DNA of 64,000 bases, from the NCBI RefSeq assembly GCF_927798215.1, contig NZ_CAKMMW010000001.1, positions 682,001 through 746,000 on the forward strand, written 5' to 3'. Under the pieces are notes generated by a model, which did no database searches, was not told the DNA's origin, and saw nothing but the letters and a program-made list of their open reading frames with translations. Source of the DNA: Paenibacillus_E allorhizoplanae (GTDB lineage: Bacteria; Bacillota; Bacilli; Paenibacillales; NBRC-103111). Shown in pieces: positions 1 to 8,985 of the stretch. Numbering within the stretch: position 1 is the stretch's first letter; each line of letters opens with the position of its first letter. The position numbers and the translations under genes are program-made.

Positions 1-39
1 CGTTCCTTCCGATATTCACCCCTTTCTAGCCATTCAGGC

Positions 40-888
40 TTAACCCTTCAATGCACCGGCCGTTATGCCTCCCGTAATTTGCTTTTGAAATAGGATAAAA
101 AACACAATCGTAGGCCCCATTGAAAGGATGAGCGCTGCAAAGAGCGGTCCCCACTCCGTCCTATACTGCATTTCGCCCTGCATGACCGCAATCGCGACCG
201 GTATCGTATATTTTGTTGGATCATTCATCAGGATGAGCGCGAAAACATATTCATTCCAAATATTCAGCACAGTGATAATGGCTACAGACATCAAGCCGGG
301 CTTAGCCAACGGCAGCATAATCCGAAAAAAGATGCCGTAGTGCGAAGCGCCGTCCATTGCTGCGGCTTCTTCCAGCTCATAGGGCAGCGATTTGAAAAAA
401 CTAACTAATACGAAAACAGCGAACGGCACGGCGGTTACCGTATACACGAAGATTAGGCCCAATAAATGGTTCGTTAAATGAAGATCGCTCAGCAAAAAGA
501 ATAACGGGATGATGCCGAGAAAGGTTGGAATCATCATGTAGGCAAGATAGGAATAGTAAAGCAAGCCGTTTCCTCTGAAGGAAAACCGGGCGATTACGTA
601 AGCCGTCGTTGCCGATAAAAGCACGCCCGCTGCGGTGCTCACAATGGTTACAACCAATGAATTCATAAAATTGTGGGCGAAGTTATATTTTTCCCATACA
701 AATGTGAAATTGCTCCAAAGCAGCGGAAGCTTCGGCAAATCCCAAGGCTTGCCCAGGAAAAACTGCTGGTTGTTCTTCAAAGCGCTTAAGACCGTCCAGA
801 TCAGCGGATAAAGGACGCAAATCGACCAAACGATCAGGCTCATTTTGAAAAAGATACGACTGACTGGACTGAGGATTCGTTGATTCAT
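40..888 (-). CDS. CUT1 sugar ABC transporter permease, MalG type
   Basis: Inner-membrane permease subunit of a carbohydrate ABC importer. It has six predicted hydrophobic segments and the typical EAA loop of MalG-type permeases (ELEEAAAMDGASHYGIFFRIMLP region), and ends in the usual GALKG tail. ATG codons exist at 894 and 888; a GGAG Shine-Dalgarno at 897-900 is 2 nt from the first and 8 nt from the second, so 888 (282 aa) is preferred. It is the third gene of an operon after the binding protein (1905-3290) and MalF-type permease (902-1822). No ATPase gene is nearby, as is common for Bacillota CUT1 systems sharing an MsmX-like ATPase. The substrate is not readable from sequence; an oligosaccharide released by the secreted hydrolases is an inference. 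Confidence 0.93.
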   Translation of the reverse strand: MNQRILSPVSRIFFKMSLIVWSICVLYPLIWTVLSALKNNQQFFLGKPWDLPKLPLLWSNFTFVWEKYNFAHNFMNSLVVTIVSTAAGVLLSATTAYVIARFSFRGNGLLYYSYLAYMMIPTFLGIIPLFFLLSDLHLTNHLLGLIFVYTVTAVPFAVFVLVSFFKSLPYELEEAAAMDGASHYGIFFRIMLPLAKPGLMSVAIITVLNIWNEYVFALILMNDPTKYTIPVAIAVMQGEMQYRTEWGPLFAALILSMGPTIVFFILFQKQITGGITAGALKG

Positions 889-901
889 ATGCATGGCTCC
901 T

Positions 902-1822
902 CTACGTTATTTCAATGGTTTCTCTCTTCATCAGCCGCTGAAGAGCTGCTGTCGTTATGAGAGAAAGAACCAGGATTAGCACACCGATCGCAGACCCATA
1001 GCTGAATTTACCGAATTTAAATGCATTCAAATACAGATACGAACCCATAACCTGCGTGGCGTTGTCGACGCCGCCTTCGAAGGTCATGATCGTGACGATG
1101 ACGAAGGATCCGTTCAGCGTCGTCATGACAATCCATAGCACGGACGTCTTGACCTGCTCCCACGACAACGGCAGTGTAATCAGCCAAAATTGGCTCCACT
1201 GTGAAGCGCCGTCGATGTCAGCGGATTCATATAAGGACGATGGAATGCTCAGAATACCGGCAACTAGCAAGATGATTGTAAAACCGATGCCGGCCCAAAT
1301 CGATGGCGGCAGCAGCGCAAAGATCGACCATTTATCGCCCAACCAGGCGAAATCGAAGGGTTTATCTGTAAACAAGGAAAGAAAAGAATTCAGGAAGCCA
1401 AGGTTCGGATTATACACATAGCGCCAGAGAACGCCTACAACAACAACTGAAAGCACATTTGGAATAAAAAATACAATCCGATAAAAGCCCGAACCTTTGA
1501 TGTTGAACCGGGTTAGTGCTACTGCGAAAAACATGGACATGACCATAAACCCGACCACTTTCCCGATGACCAGGATATAGTCGTTGCGAATGGACTTAGC
1601 GATCACTGCATCATGCAGCAACTCTTTGAAGTTGCCTAGTCCGATAAAGTTATAGGTCTCGGAACCGCCGGACCAATCAAACAAACTCAGATAAATGCCT
1701 TTCAACATCGGATAGACAGTAAAGACGAGATATAGGAGCAAAGTTGGAAGGGTAAAGGAGAGAATAAATAGATTCCGCTTCATCTTCGCAGTGCCGTTTC
1801 TAACAGTCTTGCGCTCTTGCAT
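902..1822 (-). CDS. CUT1 sugar ABC transporter permease, MalF type
   Basis: Membrane permease partner of the downstream MalG-type subunit, 306 aa. It has an N-terminal transmembrane segment (LFILSFTLPTLLLYLVF), a periplasmic-side loop and an EAA motif (ESADIDGASQWSQFWLITLP). The open frame extends to 1885, but ATG at 1822 has a strong GGAGG five bases upstream, so the shorter start is used. The gap to the downstream permease is 13 bp, so the two are co-transcribed. A short perfect hairpin (1857-1875) separates it from the upstream binding-protein gene. Confidence 0.93.
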   Translation of the reverse strand: MQERKTVRNGTAKMKRNLFILSFTLPTLLLYLVFTVYPMLKGIYLSLFDWSGGSETYNFIGLGNFKELLHDAVIAKSIRNDYILVIGKVVGFMVMSMFFAVALTRFNIKGSGFYRIVFFIPNVLSVVVVGVLWRYVYNPNLGFLNSFLSLFTDKPFDFAWLGDKWSIFALLPPSIWAGIGFTIILLVAGILSIPSSLYESADIDGASQWSQFWLITLPLSWEQVKTSVLWIVMTTLNGSFVIVTIMTFEGGVDNATQVMGSYLYLNAFKFGKFSYGSAIGVLILVLSLITTAALQRLMKRETIEIT

Positions 1823-1856
1823 ACTATCCTCCAATCTAAATATTCGAATCATACAA

Positions 1857-1875
1857 GGGAGTCCAAAGGACTCCC
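1857..1875 (-). terminator. hairpin between binding-protein and permease genes
   Basis: A 19-nt palindrome (GGGAGTCC, loop, GGACTCCC) lies between the stop of the solute-binding protein and the permease start. It has no good T-run, so it is more likely a partial attenuator or 3'-end stabiliser that raises binding-protein mRNA over permease mRNA than a full terminator. Similar hairpins sit in the same place in the other two transporter operons of the window. Confidence 0.5.
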
Positions 1876-1904
1876 AACGTATCATTCAAATCTTTATGGG
1901 CGTG

Positions 1905-3290
1905 TTATTTCTTTTCTTTGCTGCGGATTTTCTCTGTCGCTTCTTCCATGCGATCCGCCCACTGCTGCGGCGTAATTTCGCCCTTGGTCAACGCAACGGT
2001 CGCGTTATTTCTAGCTGTGACCAGTTCCTCTGGAATAACGATCTCAGGCGCTACGACGGTATTCGGGGAGTTGTAGAATTTGGCTGCCTCTTTCGTAAGC
2101 GCAGGCGCGTTCGTGCCTTCGAGGTCCGCTTTAATGTTGGAAGGGGCTTTCGAAAGCTCCGCCCATGCTTTACTTTGCTTTTCTGTAAAGATATATTGGA
2201 TGAAAGCTTTGGCCGCTTCCGGATTTTTTGCTTTTTTTGCTATGGCGACTGTTGCCGTGTATGGATTTGCGACGTACTTGCCGCCTTTGTCTTGGCCGAT
2301 TGACGGTAAGAAGCCGAACTCAAAGCCTGCAGGAACGTCCTTCGCCATCTCACTCTCAACCCAAATGCCAGTCGGAATGAAAGCTGCTTTGTGCTGCAGC
2401 CATTGGGATTGGGAATCTGTATGATTCAACGCTGGAGATCCTTTGTCGATGAAGCCCTTATCTCGCATTTCTACAATTTTGGCAAGCGCCTTCATGACTG
2501 GCTCGCTTTTCCAAATCCCTTTTTCAAGCGAATTGATTCGCTTAAAGATCGAAGTATCATAGTTGTTCATCGCGATGATCGTTGGGTCCAACAAGCCACC
2601 GTTAATGTAATAAGGATAAACACCTGTATGGATGTAAGGACTCATGCTGCCTTCAGCTTTAATCTTGTCGCCTAGAGCAAGGAAGCTTTCGAAATCCGCA
2701 GGAGCTTGCCAGCCTTTACTTTTAAACAACGCCTTATCGTAGAATGTCCCCCACGATCCGAAAACTAGTGGAATGGCATAGGACTTGCCCGGTTTGTATT
2801 CTTCAGGCTGGGCGATCAGGAGATCCGCAATTTTTTTACCGTCAACATTCTTCGCTTCCTTCAGCCAGTCTGTAATGTCCATGAGCTGATCGTCGGTTAC
2901 CATTTGTCTTGTATTGGATCCAGCACCGTCAATGTATACGAAATCGGGCGGATTCCCTTGAAGCCAACGTGGTTTCATTTGGTCGTTGATTTTAGCTCCT
3001 GCCGACTCTTTGATCTTGAGGTCCGGATTCTGCTTTTGGAATTCGGCAATGACTTGTTTCCACCACACATCGCCGTAACCGCCGACAAAATACTGAACTT
3101 CAAAGTCCCCAGTAAGCTTCGAGCCCTGAGGCTGACTGCTTACAGCGGGTGCTGCGCTTTCAGCCGGGTTGGCGCTTCCCAGAGGCTTCTCCGTCGGATT
3201 GGGCGAATTCGTGCCGCTTCCGCAGCCAGTTGAAAGTAATACCGTTGATAAAATCATGCTCCATGCCATTGTTTTTTTGGAATTTCTCAT
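1905..3290 (-). CDS. sugar ABC transporter solute-binding lipoprotein
   Basis: Extracellular family-1 solute-binding protein, 461 aa, tethered as a lipoprotein: signal peptide with lipobox LLSTGC (Cys23), then a Ser/Pro/Ala-rich linker to about residue 60. The body shows the family pattern, with PDFVYIDGAG near the N-lobe and FIPTGIWVESEMAKDVP and TATVAIAKKAKNPEAAKAF in the C-lobe. A Shine-Dalgarno AAAGGAGG lies 9 nt upstream of the ATG. First gene of the transporter operon 3290-40. The SLH-cohesin gene lies upstream and ends in its own terminator, so the operon should have its own promoter in 3291-3412; no convincing -35/-10 or cre was picked out there. Confidence 0.93.
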   Translation of the reverse strand: MRNSKKTMAWSMILSTVLLSTGCGSGTNSPNPTEKPLGSANPAESAAPAVSSQPQGSKLTGDFEVQYFVGGYGDVWWKQVIAEFQKQNPDLKIKESAGAKINDQMKPRWLQGNPPDFVYIDGAGSNTRQMVTDDQLMDITDWLKEAKNVDGKKIADLLIAQPEEYKPGKSYAIPLVFGSWGTFYDKALFKSKGWQAPADFESFLALGDKIKAEGSMSPYIHTGVYPYYINGGLLDPTIIAMNNYDTSIFKRINSLEKGIWKSEPVMKALAKIVEMRDKGFIDKGSPALNHTDSQSQWLQHKAAFIPTGIWVESEMAKDVPAGFEFGFLPSIGQDKGGKYVANPYTATVAIAKKAKNPEAAKAFIQYIFTEKQSKAWAELSKAPSNIKADLEGTNAPALTKEAAKFYNSPNTVVAPEIVIPEELVTARNNATVALTKGEITPQQWADRMEEATEKIRSKEKK

Positions 3291-3412
3291 TTGCGATGAC
3301 CTCCTTTTAATTTTACTCCTTTATCTTATTGATTTATCCGGCATCGAACCATTGAATTTCGTCCTGTAAATAGTGAATACAGTACTGTCTTTTGGGGCAT
3401 CGTATTCATTTC

Positions 3413-3446
3413 CAAAAAAAATAGAAGCGCCCCTAAGGACGCCTCT
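3413..3446 (-). terminator. terminator of the SLH-cohesin gene
   Basis: Hairpin with arms AGAGGCGTCC / GGGCGCTTCT around a 4-nt loop, followed in the minus direction by a run of Ts (plus-strand A-run at 3414-3421). It closely resembles the terminator of the M60 gene at 13931-13960. Confidence 0.8.
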
Positions 3447-3522
3447 ACTTCTTGTTGATTCCATATGAAACGTGCGATGTAAGTTAGTTCATCATTGTAT
3501 ACCAGTGCCTCAGATGCGAGGA

Positions 3523-4713
3523 TTAGTCCAAGCTGTCTAAGAGTGCTTTCAATTGCGGGTTTAAGTTCAATGCATTCAGAATGACCGTAAGCGCCTCTGA
3601 ACGTGTTGAGTTGCCATGCGGATCAAATATCCCCTCTTCCTTGCCGTTGATGATACCAGCTTCGGCCGCTTCTTTGATTTGGTTCACTGCATAAGAGCTT
3701 GCGTCTGCCAAATCTGTCAAGTTGCCCTTGGATGCATCTTTATCCAGTTTGCTCAAATTGACAACTCGGGATAAAATAACGACCATTTCTTCCCGGCTGA
3801 TCGTTTGATCCGGTCTAAAGGTTCCGTCCTCGTATCCAGCAATCACCCCTGCGCTGGCGAGTTTCTCGATAACACTTTTCGCCCAGTGACTGTCGATATC
3901 ATTTAATGCAAGGGAATGATTCGCACTACTGCTGATATTGAATACGCGCGCGATCATCGCTCCAAACTCGGCGCGTGTAATGTTGTCGTCCGGATGGAAC
4001 GATCCATCCTCATATCCATCGATAACTTTTAGTTTTACGAACTTGCCAATGGTCTTTTCGGCCCAGTGTCCTTTCGTGTCAGACAATTCAATCTTCGCAT
4101 TCGATTTCAAGGCTTCCGTTACCTTAGACTCGATAGATTGAATCAAATCTTTTTCATTTACAATGTCACTATTAAACATATCAACTATAGGTTTTACTGG
4201 CGGTTTTGTATTCTTTTCATTTACATTAACCTTTACTTTATTGTTGCCTGAAACAACATTAGACACTAGCTGCGAATTGACAACTTTCACGCTGTCTATT
4301 GAAATTTCGGCCGGTCCTTTACTAACTGCTTTCATTCTCACCTTTGCCAGCGTTACGTCCCCGTTCTTGCCTGGAATCTTGCCCATCAGCGTATTCGCAA
4401 TTTGAGCTTTGTTCCCTTTCACCAGAGGACCTACGGTAAAACCGTCATTAGCTGCGTTTACATTCTGATAGTCCGTATCTCCTGCAACAGGAACTTGCAA
4501 ACGGCTGGAATCGAAAGATAAATTGACTTCATAGGCATACAAGTCGCTTACTTGCTTACCTTTCACTGTCACCAGGAAGTAATCACCTGCTGAGATTTTG
4601 TCCTCTTGAATGGAAAGTGAAAAGGTTTCACCACCGCTTGCATGTATAGCGACTGAAGGAAGTAAGAGCATAGATAGTAGGAACATCAGGCTGAGTATAT
4701 GTTTTTTTATCAT
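3523..4713 (-). CDS. SLH-anchored cohesin-like protein (putative anchoring scaffoldin)
   Basis: 396 aa. Signal peptide about 1-26, a cohesin-like beta-sandwich about 31-165 (SLSIQEDKISAGDYFLVTV ... YAYEVNLSFDSSRLQV ... GDVTLAKVRMKAV), a linker, then three SLH repeats at about 211-256, 270-316 and 332-378, with the ITRAE, ISREE and STRSE signatures. SLH repeats bind pyruvylated secondary wall polymer, so the protein should sit on the cell surface and display one cohesin. The domain order recalls the small anchoring scaffoldin OlpA of Clostridium thermocellum (one cohesin plus SLH), from memory. Seven secreted enzymes in this window carry dockerins that could dock here. It has its own terminator and a promoter with the ATATCAT box and cre-like site shared with the enzyme genes, so it is probably co-regulated with them. 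Whether this cohesin binds these dockerins is inference. Confidence 0.88.
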   Translation of the reverse strand: MIKKHILSLMFLLSMLLLPSVAIHASGGETFSLSIQEDKISAGDYFLVTVKGKQVSDLYAYEVNLSFDSSRLQVPVAGDTDYQNVNAANDGFTVGPLVKGNKAQIANTLMGKIPGKNGDVTLAKVRMKAVSKGPAEISIDSVKVVNSQLVSNVVSGNNKVKVNVNEKNTKPPVKPIVDMFNSDIVNEKDLIQSIESKVTEALKSNAKIELSDTKGHWAEKTIGKFVKLKVIDGYEDGSFHPDDNITRAEFGAMIARVFNISSSANHSLALNDIDSHWAKSVIEKLASAGVIAGYEDGTFRPDQTISREEMVVILSRVVNLSKLDKDASKGNLTDLADASSYAVNQIKEAAEAGIINGKEEGIFDPHGNSTRSEALTVILNALNLNPQLKALLDSLD

Positions 4714-4831
4714 TGTGGAAGATCTTCCTTTCGTAGTAGACTTCTGATACTTATTATCTCCAGTTGTTTCACATGCTATTTCGTTTATGACTGCTGAATG
4801 AATATCCTCCCTTATTCGGAATAAAAACCAT

Positions 4832-4905
4832 TTAAACCGCTTTCAACTAATCATAATAAGAGTCCGTCTATTAAAACATGATATTTCCTACGAATTACTT
4901 GATAT
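4832..4905 (-). promoter_or_regulatory. promoter region of SLH-cohesin gene: ATATCAT repeats plus cre-like site
   Basis: On the minus strand: ATATCAA (4899-4905) and ATATCAT (4878-4884) spaced exactly 21 bp, then 32 nt later a cre-like TGAAAGCGGTTTAA (4832-4845). The 21-bp spacing fits two half-sites of an AraC-family regulator; the second fits CcpA. The same design occurs before most enzyme genes in this window. Confidence 0.6.
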
Positions 4906-4921
4906 ATTTTGTGTGTGCGCA

Positions 4922-6193
4922 TTAACTTTTACTTAACGCAATTTGCTGCAGCCGATCCAACGCTTGTTGGGGCGTCATTTGCCCAAGAAGTACGGCCTGC
5001 CCCATGTTTCTAGTCGCGTTAAGCACGGCGGACCAAGCGGGATGCTGGATGGGATAAAATTTGGCTTGCTGGATCCAATCGAGATTTTGCTTCATGACGG
5101 AATCTCTTCCTGCCATCTTCTCGCCTACTGTGTTGATCGTTGGAATGAAGCCTTCTCGGCGAACAAATTCCTCATAACGCGCATCCTCATAAATAAAGTC
5201 GAGGAACTTGGACAATGCGTCCTTGTTCGTATGATTCGTCCGGAACGACATCCAAACATCCTGCACGCCTAGTACTAAAGGCGTTTGGCCTTCCTTGACC
5301 GGGATCGGTCCTTTCCCCCACTTTAACCCGGGAAATTCATGGGGCACGACCGTCTCGAAATAATTGCCGGATATGAGCATGCCCATCTTGCCGTTGCCGA
5401 GTATACGTTGTTTTTCATCACGCGTCGTGACTGTGGGGTCTGGATCCGTTAATCCTTTGTCATAAAGATCCTTTAGGAATTGAATGCCTTCTACATTACT
5501 GGGCGAATTAATCGCCCATTCTCCATCCTTCATCCAACCTCCGCCGGCACCATAGAAAAAATAGGAGAGATAAGCCCAAATCTCGTTATCTGTCAGATCG
5601 ACACCGAATCCGTCCACTTGTTTCATATTTTTGATTTGGCGCGCAACATTCTCTAGCTCTTTCCAAGTTTTAGGCGGACCTGCAATACCTACCTCGTTAA
5701 AAATATCTTTGTTGTAATACATTTCCCTAATCGTCGATGCATATGGAACTGTGAAACGCGTACCATTCCACTTACCGGTTTCCGTGAAATAGGGATAAAT
5801 TTTCGCTTGAAGTTCGGGAGAAAGCAGCTCATCCATCGGATTCAGCAAGCCATCTTTCGCAAAATGCGCGTAAATGTTTGAAAGCAGCAAGTCCGGGGGC
5901 TGGTTGCGACTGATCATTGTCGTGTAGGCACCATCCATAATATCCCAGTTAATGACTTGCAGCTCGACCTCGATATTCGGATATTTCGTCTCGAAATCCC
6001 TCACCAGGTGTTCAAAAAATGGCTTGGTCGCCGAACTGTACTCCGGAGCAACGAAGGAAATAAAAGCCTTTGGATCAGGCTCGGCCGATGCTGTGCCACG
6101 CTCCTCTTTCGTGCATCCAGAGAGAGGAATCACCAATAGCAGAAGCGGCACGCCACAAAACAATGATATTTTACGCACAATTGCAATACTCAT
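4922..6193 (-). CDS. extracellular sugar-binding lipoprotein of the sensor operon
   Basis: Family-1 solute-binding lipoprotein, 423 aa, with signal peptide and lipobox PLSGC (Cys27). The N-lobe has the typical PDLLLSNIYAHFAKDGLL and the central part YASTIREMYYNKDIFNEVG. GGAGG lies 6 nt before the ATG. It is the last gene of an operon regulator - kinase - RbsB-like protein - this gene, 16 bp after the RbsB-like gene. No permeases follow, so it either serves the transporter at 40-3290 or feeds the sensor. Which it does cannot be read from sequence. Confidence 0.9.
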   Translation of the reverse strand: MSIAIVRKISLFCGVPLLLLVIPLSGCTKEERGTASAEPDPKAFISFVAPEYSSATKPFFEHLVRDFETKYPNIEVELQVINWDIMDGAYTTMISRNQPPDLLLSNIYAHFAKDGLLNPMDELLSPELQAKIYPYFTETGKWNGTRFTVPYASTIREMYYNKDIFNEVGIAGPPKTWKELENVARQIKNMKQVDGFGVDLTDNEIWAYLSYFFYGAGGGWMKDGEWAINSPSNVEGIQFLKDLYDKGLTDPDPTVTTRDEKQRILGNGKMGMLISGNYFETVVPHEFPGLKWGKGPIPVKEGQTPLVLGVQDVWMSFRTNHTNKDALSKFLDFIYEDARYEEFVRREGFIPTINTVGEKMAGRDSVMKQNLDWIQQAKFYPIQHPAWSAVLNATRNMGQAVLLGQMTPQQALDRLQQIALSKS

Positions 6194-6209
6194 GTGTTCC
6201 CTCCTATTG

Positions 6210-7199
6210 TTACTTCTCCACTAAAGGAAAGAGCAGCTCTTGATTTTGCTGCGTGTACATGTTGTCTTTGGTGATGACTAACGCCTCCATCATCGAGATC
6301 GGTTCGACTTTAATCCCGTTCAAAACCTTTTCAGCTGCTTCGACCGACAGGTACCCCATGTTGAACGGCTTTTGTACAATCGTGGCCTGCAATCGGCCTT
6401 CTTCCAATAGCTTGACTTGATAAATGGAGTTATCAAAACCGACGAGCTTTACGTGATCCGTCCGTTTATACTCTTTGAGTGCTCTTGCGGCCCCTAACGT
6501 TGCTTCCTCATCTAATCCGGCTATCCCCTGGATGTCCGGGATCAAGGACAACAGCTTTTTGACTTGCTCATACGCAGCGTCTTCGGTTGAATCGAAATAA
6601 AAAGTGCCTGCATTTTCAACTCCATCCAGGCTTGCAATAGTTTCTTTAAATCCTTTCTCACGTTCCTGTTCAGCCAAAGAGCTCTTGCTATCGCAAAGCG
6701 CCAGCACTTTCGTCGGTCCGCCATTTCGTATGTCCGCCAAGCTCATGCCGATTTGCTTACCTGCTTCAACATGATTGGTAGCAATTAGGCTATCTCCTTC
6801 AGCACCATCAATAAGCGAATCGATTAAGATTAGCTTAATGCCGGATTCCTTTATTTTCTTAGCCATCGGCGCAAGCTTTCCAGCATCGGTTGCTGCAAGG
6901 ATGACAGCATCAGGCTTAGCGGCCAGCACATCATTCAAATTACGGATTTGTTCGTCCGTATCCGTCTCGAATAGCGGCCCCGTCATGCTGATTTGGATAT
7001 TGAACTCCTTCGCAGCCGCTTTCACGCCGCTGCTTACCATCTGCCAGTAGTCGGAGCGAATATTGTTCGTTTTCAACACGACAGCGATCACATGTTTCCT
7101 TGAATTCATCATACGAAACGTATCCACGACGTGTACGGCTAGTAATCCAATTAGAACAGCCAGCAGTACAGCCAAAAGTACGGGGTTCTTATACGCCAT
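6210..7199 (-). CDS. membrane-anchored RbsB/LacI-type sugar-binding protein, likely sensor subunit
   Basis: 329 aa; one N-terminal membrane anchor (about 7-28, LLAVLLAVLIGLLAVHVV) followed by a periplasmic-binding-protein type I fold (Peripla_BP_4), with VLKTNNIRSDYWQMVSSGVK, AAKPDAVILAATDAGKL and GIAGLDEEATLGAARALK. No lipobox is seen. It overlaps the kinase gene by 11 nt, which implies translational coupling. Known precedent: XylFII of clostridia, a membrane-anchored RbsB-like protein that presents sugar to a LytS-type kinase (from memory). By context this is the ligand-recognition subunit of the YesM-type kinase encoded upstream. AAAGGAG 6 nt before the ATG supports the start. Confidence 0.88.
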   Translation of the reverse strand: MAYKNPVLLAVLLAVLIGLLAVHVVDTFRMMNSRKHVIAVVLKTNNIRSDYWQMVSSGVKAAAKEFNIQISMTGPLFETDTDEQIRNLNDVLAAKPDAVILAATDAGKLAPMAKKIKESGIKLILIDSLIDGAEGDSLIATNHVEAGKQIGMSLADIRNGGPTKVLALCDSKSSLAEQEREKGFKETIASLDGVENAGTFYFDSTEDAAYEQVKKLLSLIPDIQGIAGLDEEATLGAARALKEYKRTDHVKLVGFDNSIYQVKLLEEGRLQATIVQKPFNMGYLSVEAAEKVLNGIKVEPISMMEALVITKDNMYTQQNQELLFPLVEK

Positions 7200-8985
7200 C
7201 CATTGCTCCTTTCCCAGCGATCAAGGGAACTACAATCGTAACCTCGGTACCTACCCACCGCTCGCTGTTAAAGCTGAGTCCATACTCATGACCATATAGC
7301 TTGATTCGCTCATCCACATTGCTGACCCCGATTCCTTTCATGGTTCGGTTCTTCGCCTCCCAAATTTGAATCAATTTGTCCGGCTCCATGCCGACCCCGT
7401 TATCTGCAACAACAAACACGATGGTTTCTCCATGCGCCTTACCAGTAATATGTATGAAGCCAGGCTCAAGCTTGTTTTTTATTCCGTGATAAATCGCATT
7501 TTCAACGATAGGCTGCAAAATAATTTTAGGAATGTGATGTTCAAGAATGTCCGGATCTACGTCGATAGCAAAGTCAAGATTATCTTTATATCTAAGCTTT
7601 TGAATCTGCAAATAGTTGCTAATATGCTCCAGTTCTGCGCGAACGGGAATAGTTTCATCATTTTTATGAATAATGGCGCGAAACAGCTTAGCCAACGAAG
7701 ATGTCATCAGAACGACCTCTGCATGCTTCTTTCGTTCCGCCATCCAAATGATTGAATCGAGCGTATTGTACAAAAAATGAGGGTTGATCTGCGCTTCCAG
7801 CAGCTTCATTTCGCTCTTTCGTTTGATTTCCTCGTTATGTATAAGTTGGCTCATTAAATCTTTGATTCTGCTCACCATCATATTGAACGACCGGCCCAAC
7901 TGGCCGATTTCATTCTCGCTGCGAACCTCTGAGCGAATGTCGAAATTGCCTTTTTCCACCTGCTTCATGCTGTTTTGCAGCACTTTAATCGGCCGCGAAA
8001 GATGCCGTGAGATGGCAAAAGAGAGGTATAGAGCAATGACCAGCGCCAATATTGTCCATGAGAAATAAGACAATTTGATCTGATATTGGTTGGCGATCAT
8101 TTCGCTCGCATAGGCAACTCCGACAATTTTCCATCCGAAATGAGTTTCTTGGATGGAATAAATCCGTTTATTGTTGCCCGCCCCCGCAATGAAACTGCCG
8201 CTGCCGGCTGATCTTACTTGATCGACCATCTCCGTTTTGAGATTGCTGGTAATGAGCTTTTGCTGAGGATGATAGACGATGTTCCCGTCCTTATCGACGA
8301 TGAACACGTACCCTCTACGTCCAAGTTTAATCTGATTGCAAATTTCGTTGATCACGCTCAGATTCAAGTCAACCAAAAAAATACCGTCCCCCGTAATGCC
8401 GTCAGCACTTTTCAGTTCCCGGCTCAAAGACACGACCCAGCGGTACTCGTTTTGGATCATATTTTGAACATGGGGGGCCGTGATGACGGATCTACCTCCC
8501 TCCAATCGCGCATGTTGATACCAGGTCTGCTCCTCAATTTTGGTATTCTCGTTCAAGCTAGTGATTCTGCGGTCGGATACGAATCGCCCGTTATAGCCGA
8601 AAATCATGATCGATGCAATATCTTTGCGTGAAATCAAGATCGATTGAAACAGATCGGATATTCTTTTCTCGTATGGCCTTCGCTCCTCGTCGCTAATGAA
8701 GCTTGTGCCCGATATGTAATACTTTACGTCTTTGTTCGCCATAGCGAGCATCCCAATATTATCCATATTCGTGATGTAGGACTGAATGTTACTATTTACC
8801 TGCTGAATGATTTCCGATATGTAGTGCTCCGAATTCCCTTCAACCGCTTGGGCGGACAAATAATAAGAGATGAAGCTCGTGATCGCGATTGAACCCAGAA
8901 TCAAGAACGAAAATGCGAGGGAAATGCTGGATTGAATGCTTCGAAATTTAAAAAATTGAAGCCCCTCTTCCCATCCTTTTCTCAT
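7189..8985 (-). CDS. YesM-family sensor histidine kinase
   Basis: 598 aa. TM1 about 21-44, extracellular dCache-like sensor about 50-300, TM2 about 305-326, HAMP about 327-380, a His_kinase domain with phospho-acceptor His403 in QINPHFLYNTLDS, and an ATPase domain to about 590 with DNGVGMEPD and a Gly-rich GIGVSNVDERI box. Typical kinase of carbohydrate-responsive two-component systems. It overlaps the regulator gene by 4 nt (ATGA) and the RbsB-like gene by 11 nt, so three signalling genes are tightly coupled. GAAGGAG 8 nt upstream supports the ATG. Confidence 0.95.
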   Translation of the reverse strand: MRKGWEEGLQFFKFRSIQSSISLAFSFLILGSIAITSFISYYLSAQAVEGNSEHYISEIIQQVNSNIQSYITNMDNIGMLAMANKDVKYYISGTSFISDEERRPYEKRISDLFQSILISRKDIASIMIFGYNGRFVSDRRITSLNENTKIEEQTWYQHARLEGGRSVITAPHVQNMIQNEYRWVVSLSRELKSADGITGDGIFLVDLNLSVINEICNQIKLGRRGYVFIVDKDGNIVYHPQQKLITSNLKTEMVDQVRSAGSGSFIAGAGNNKRIYSIQETHFGWKIVGVAYASEMIANQYQIKLSYFSWTILALVIALYLSFAISRHLSRPIKVLQNSMKQVEKGNFDIRSEVRSENEIGQLGRSFNMMVSRIKDLMSQLIHNEEIKRKSEMKLLEAQINPHFLYNTLDSIIWMAERKKHAEVVLMTSSLAKLFRAIIHKNDETIPVRAELEHISNYLQIQKLRYKDNLDFAIDVDPDILEHHIPKIILQPIVENAIYHGIKNKLEPGFIHITGKAHGETIVFVVADNGVGMEPDKLIQIWEAKNRTMKGIGVSNVDERIKLYGHEYGLSFNSERWVGTEVTIVVPLIAGKGAMDGV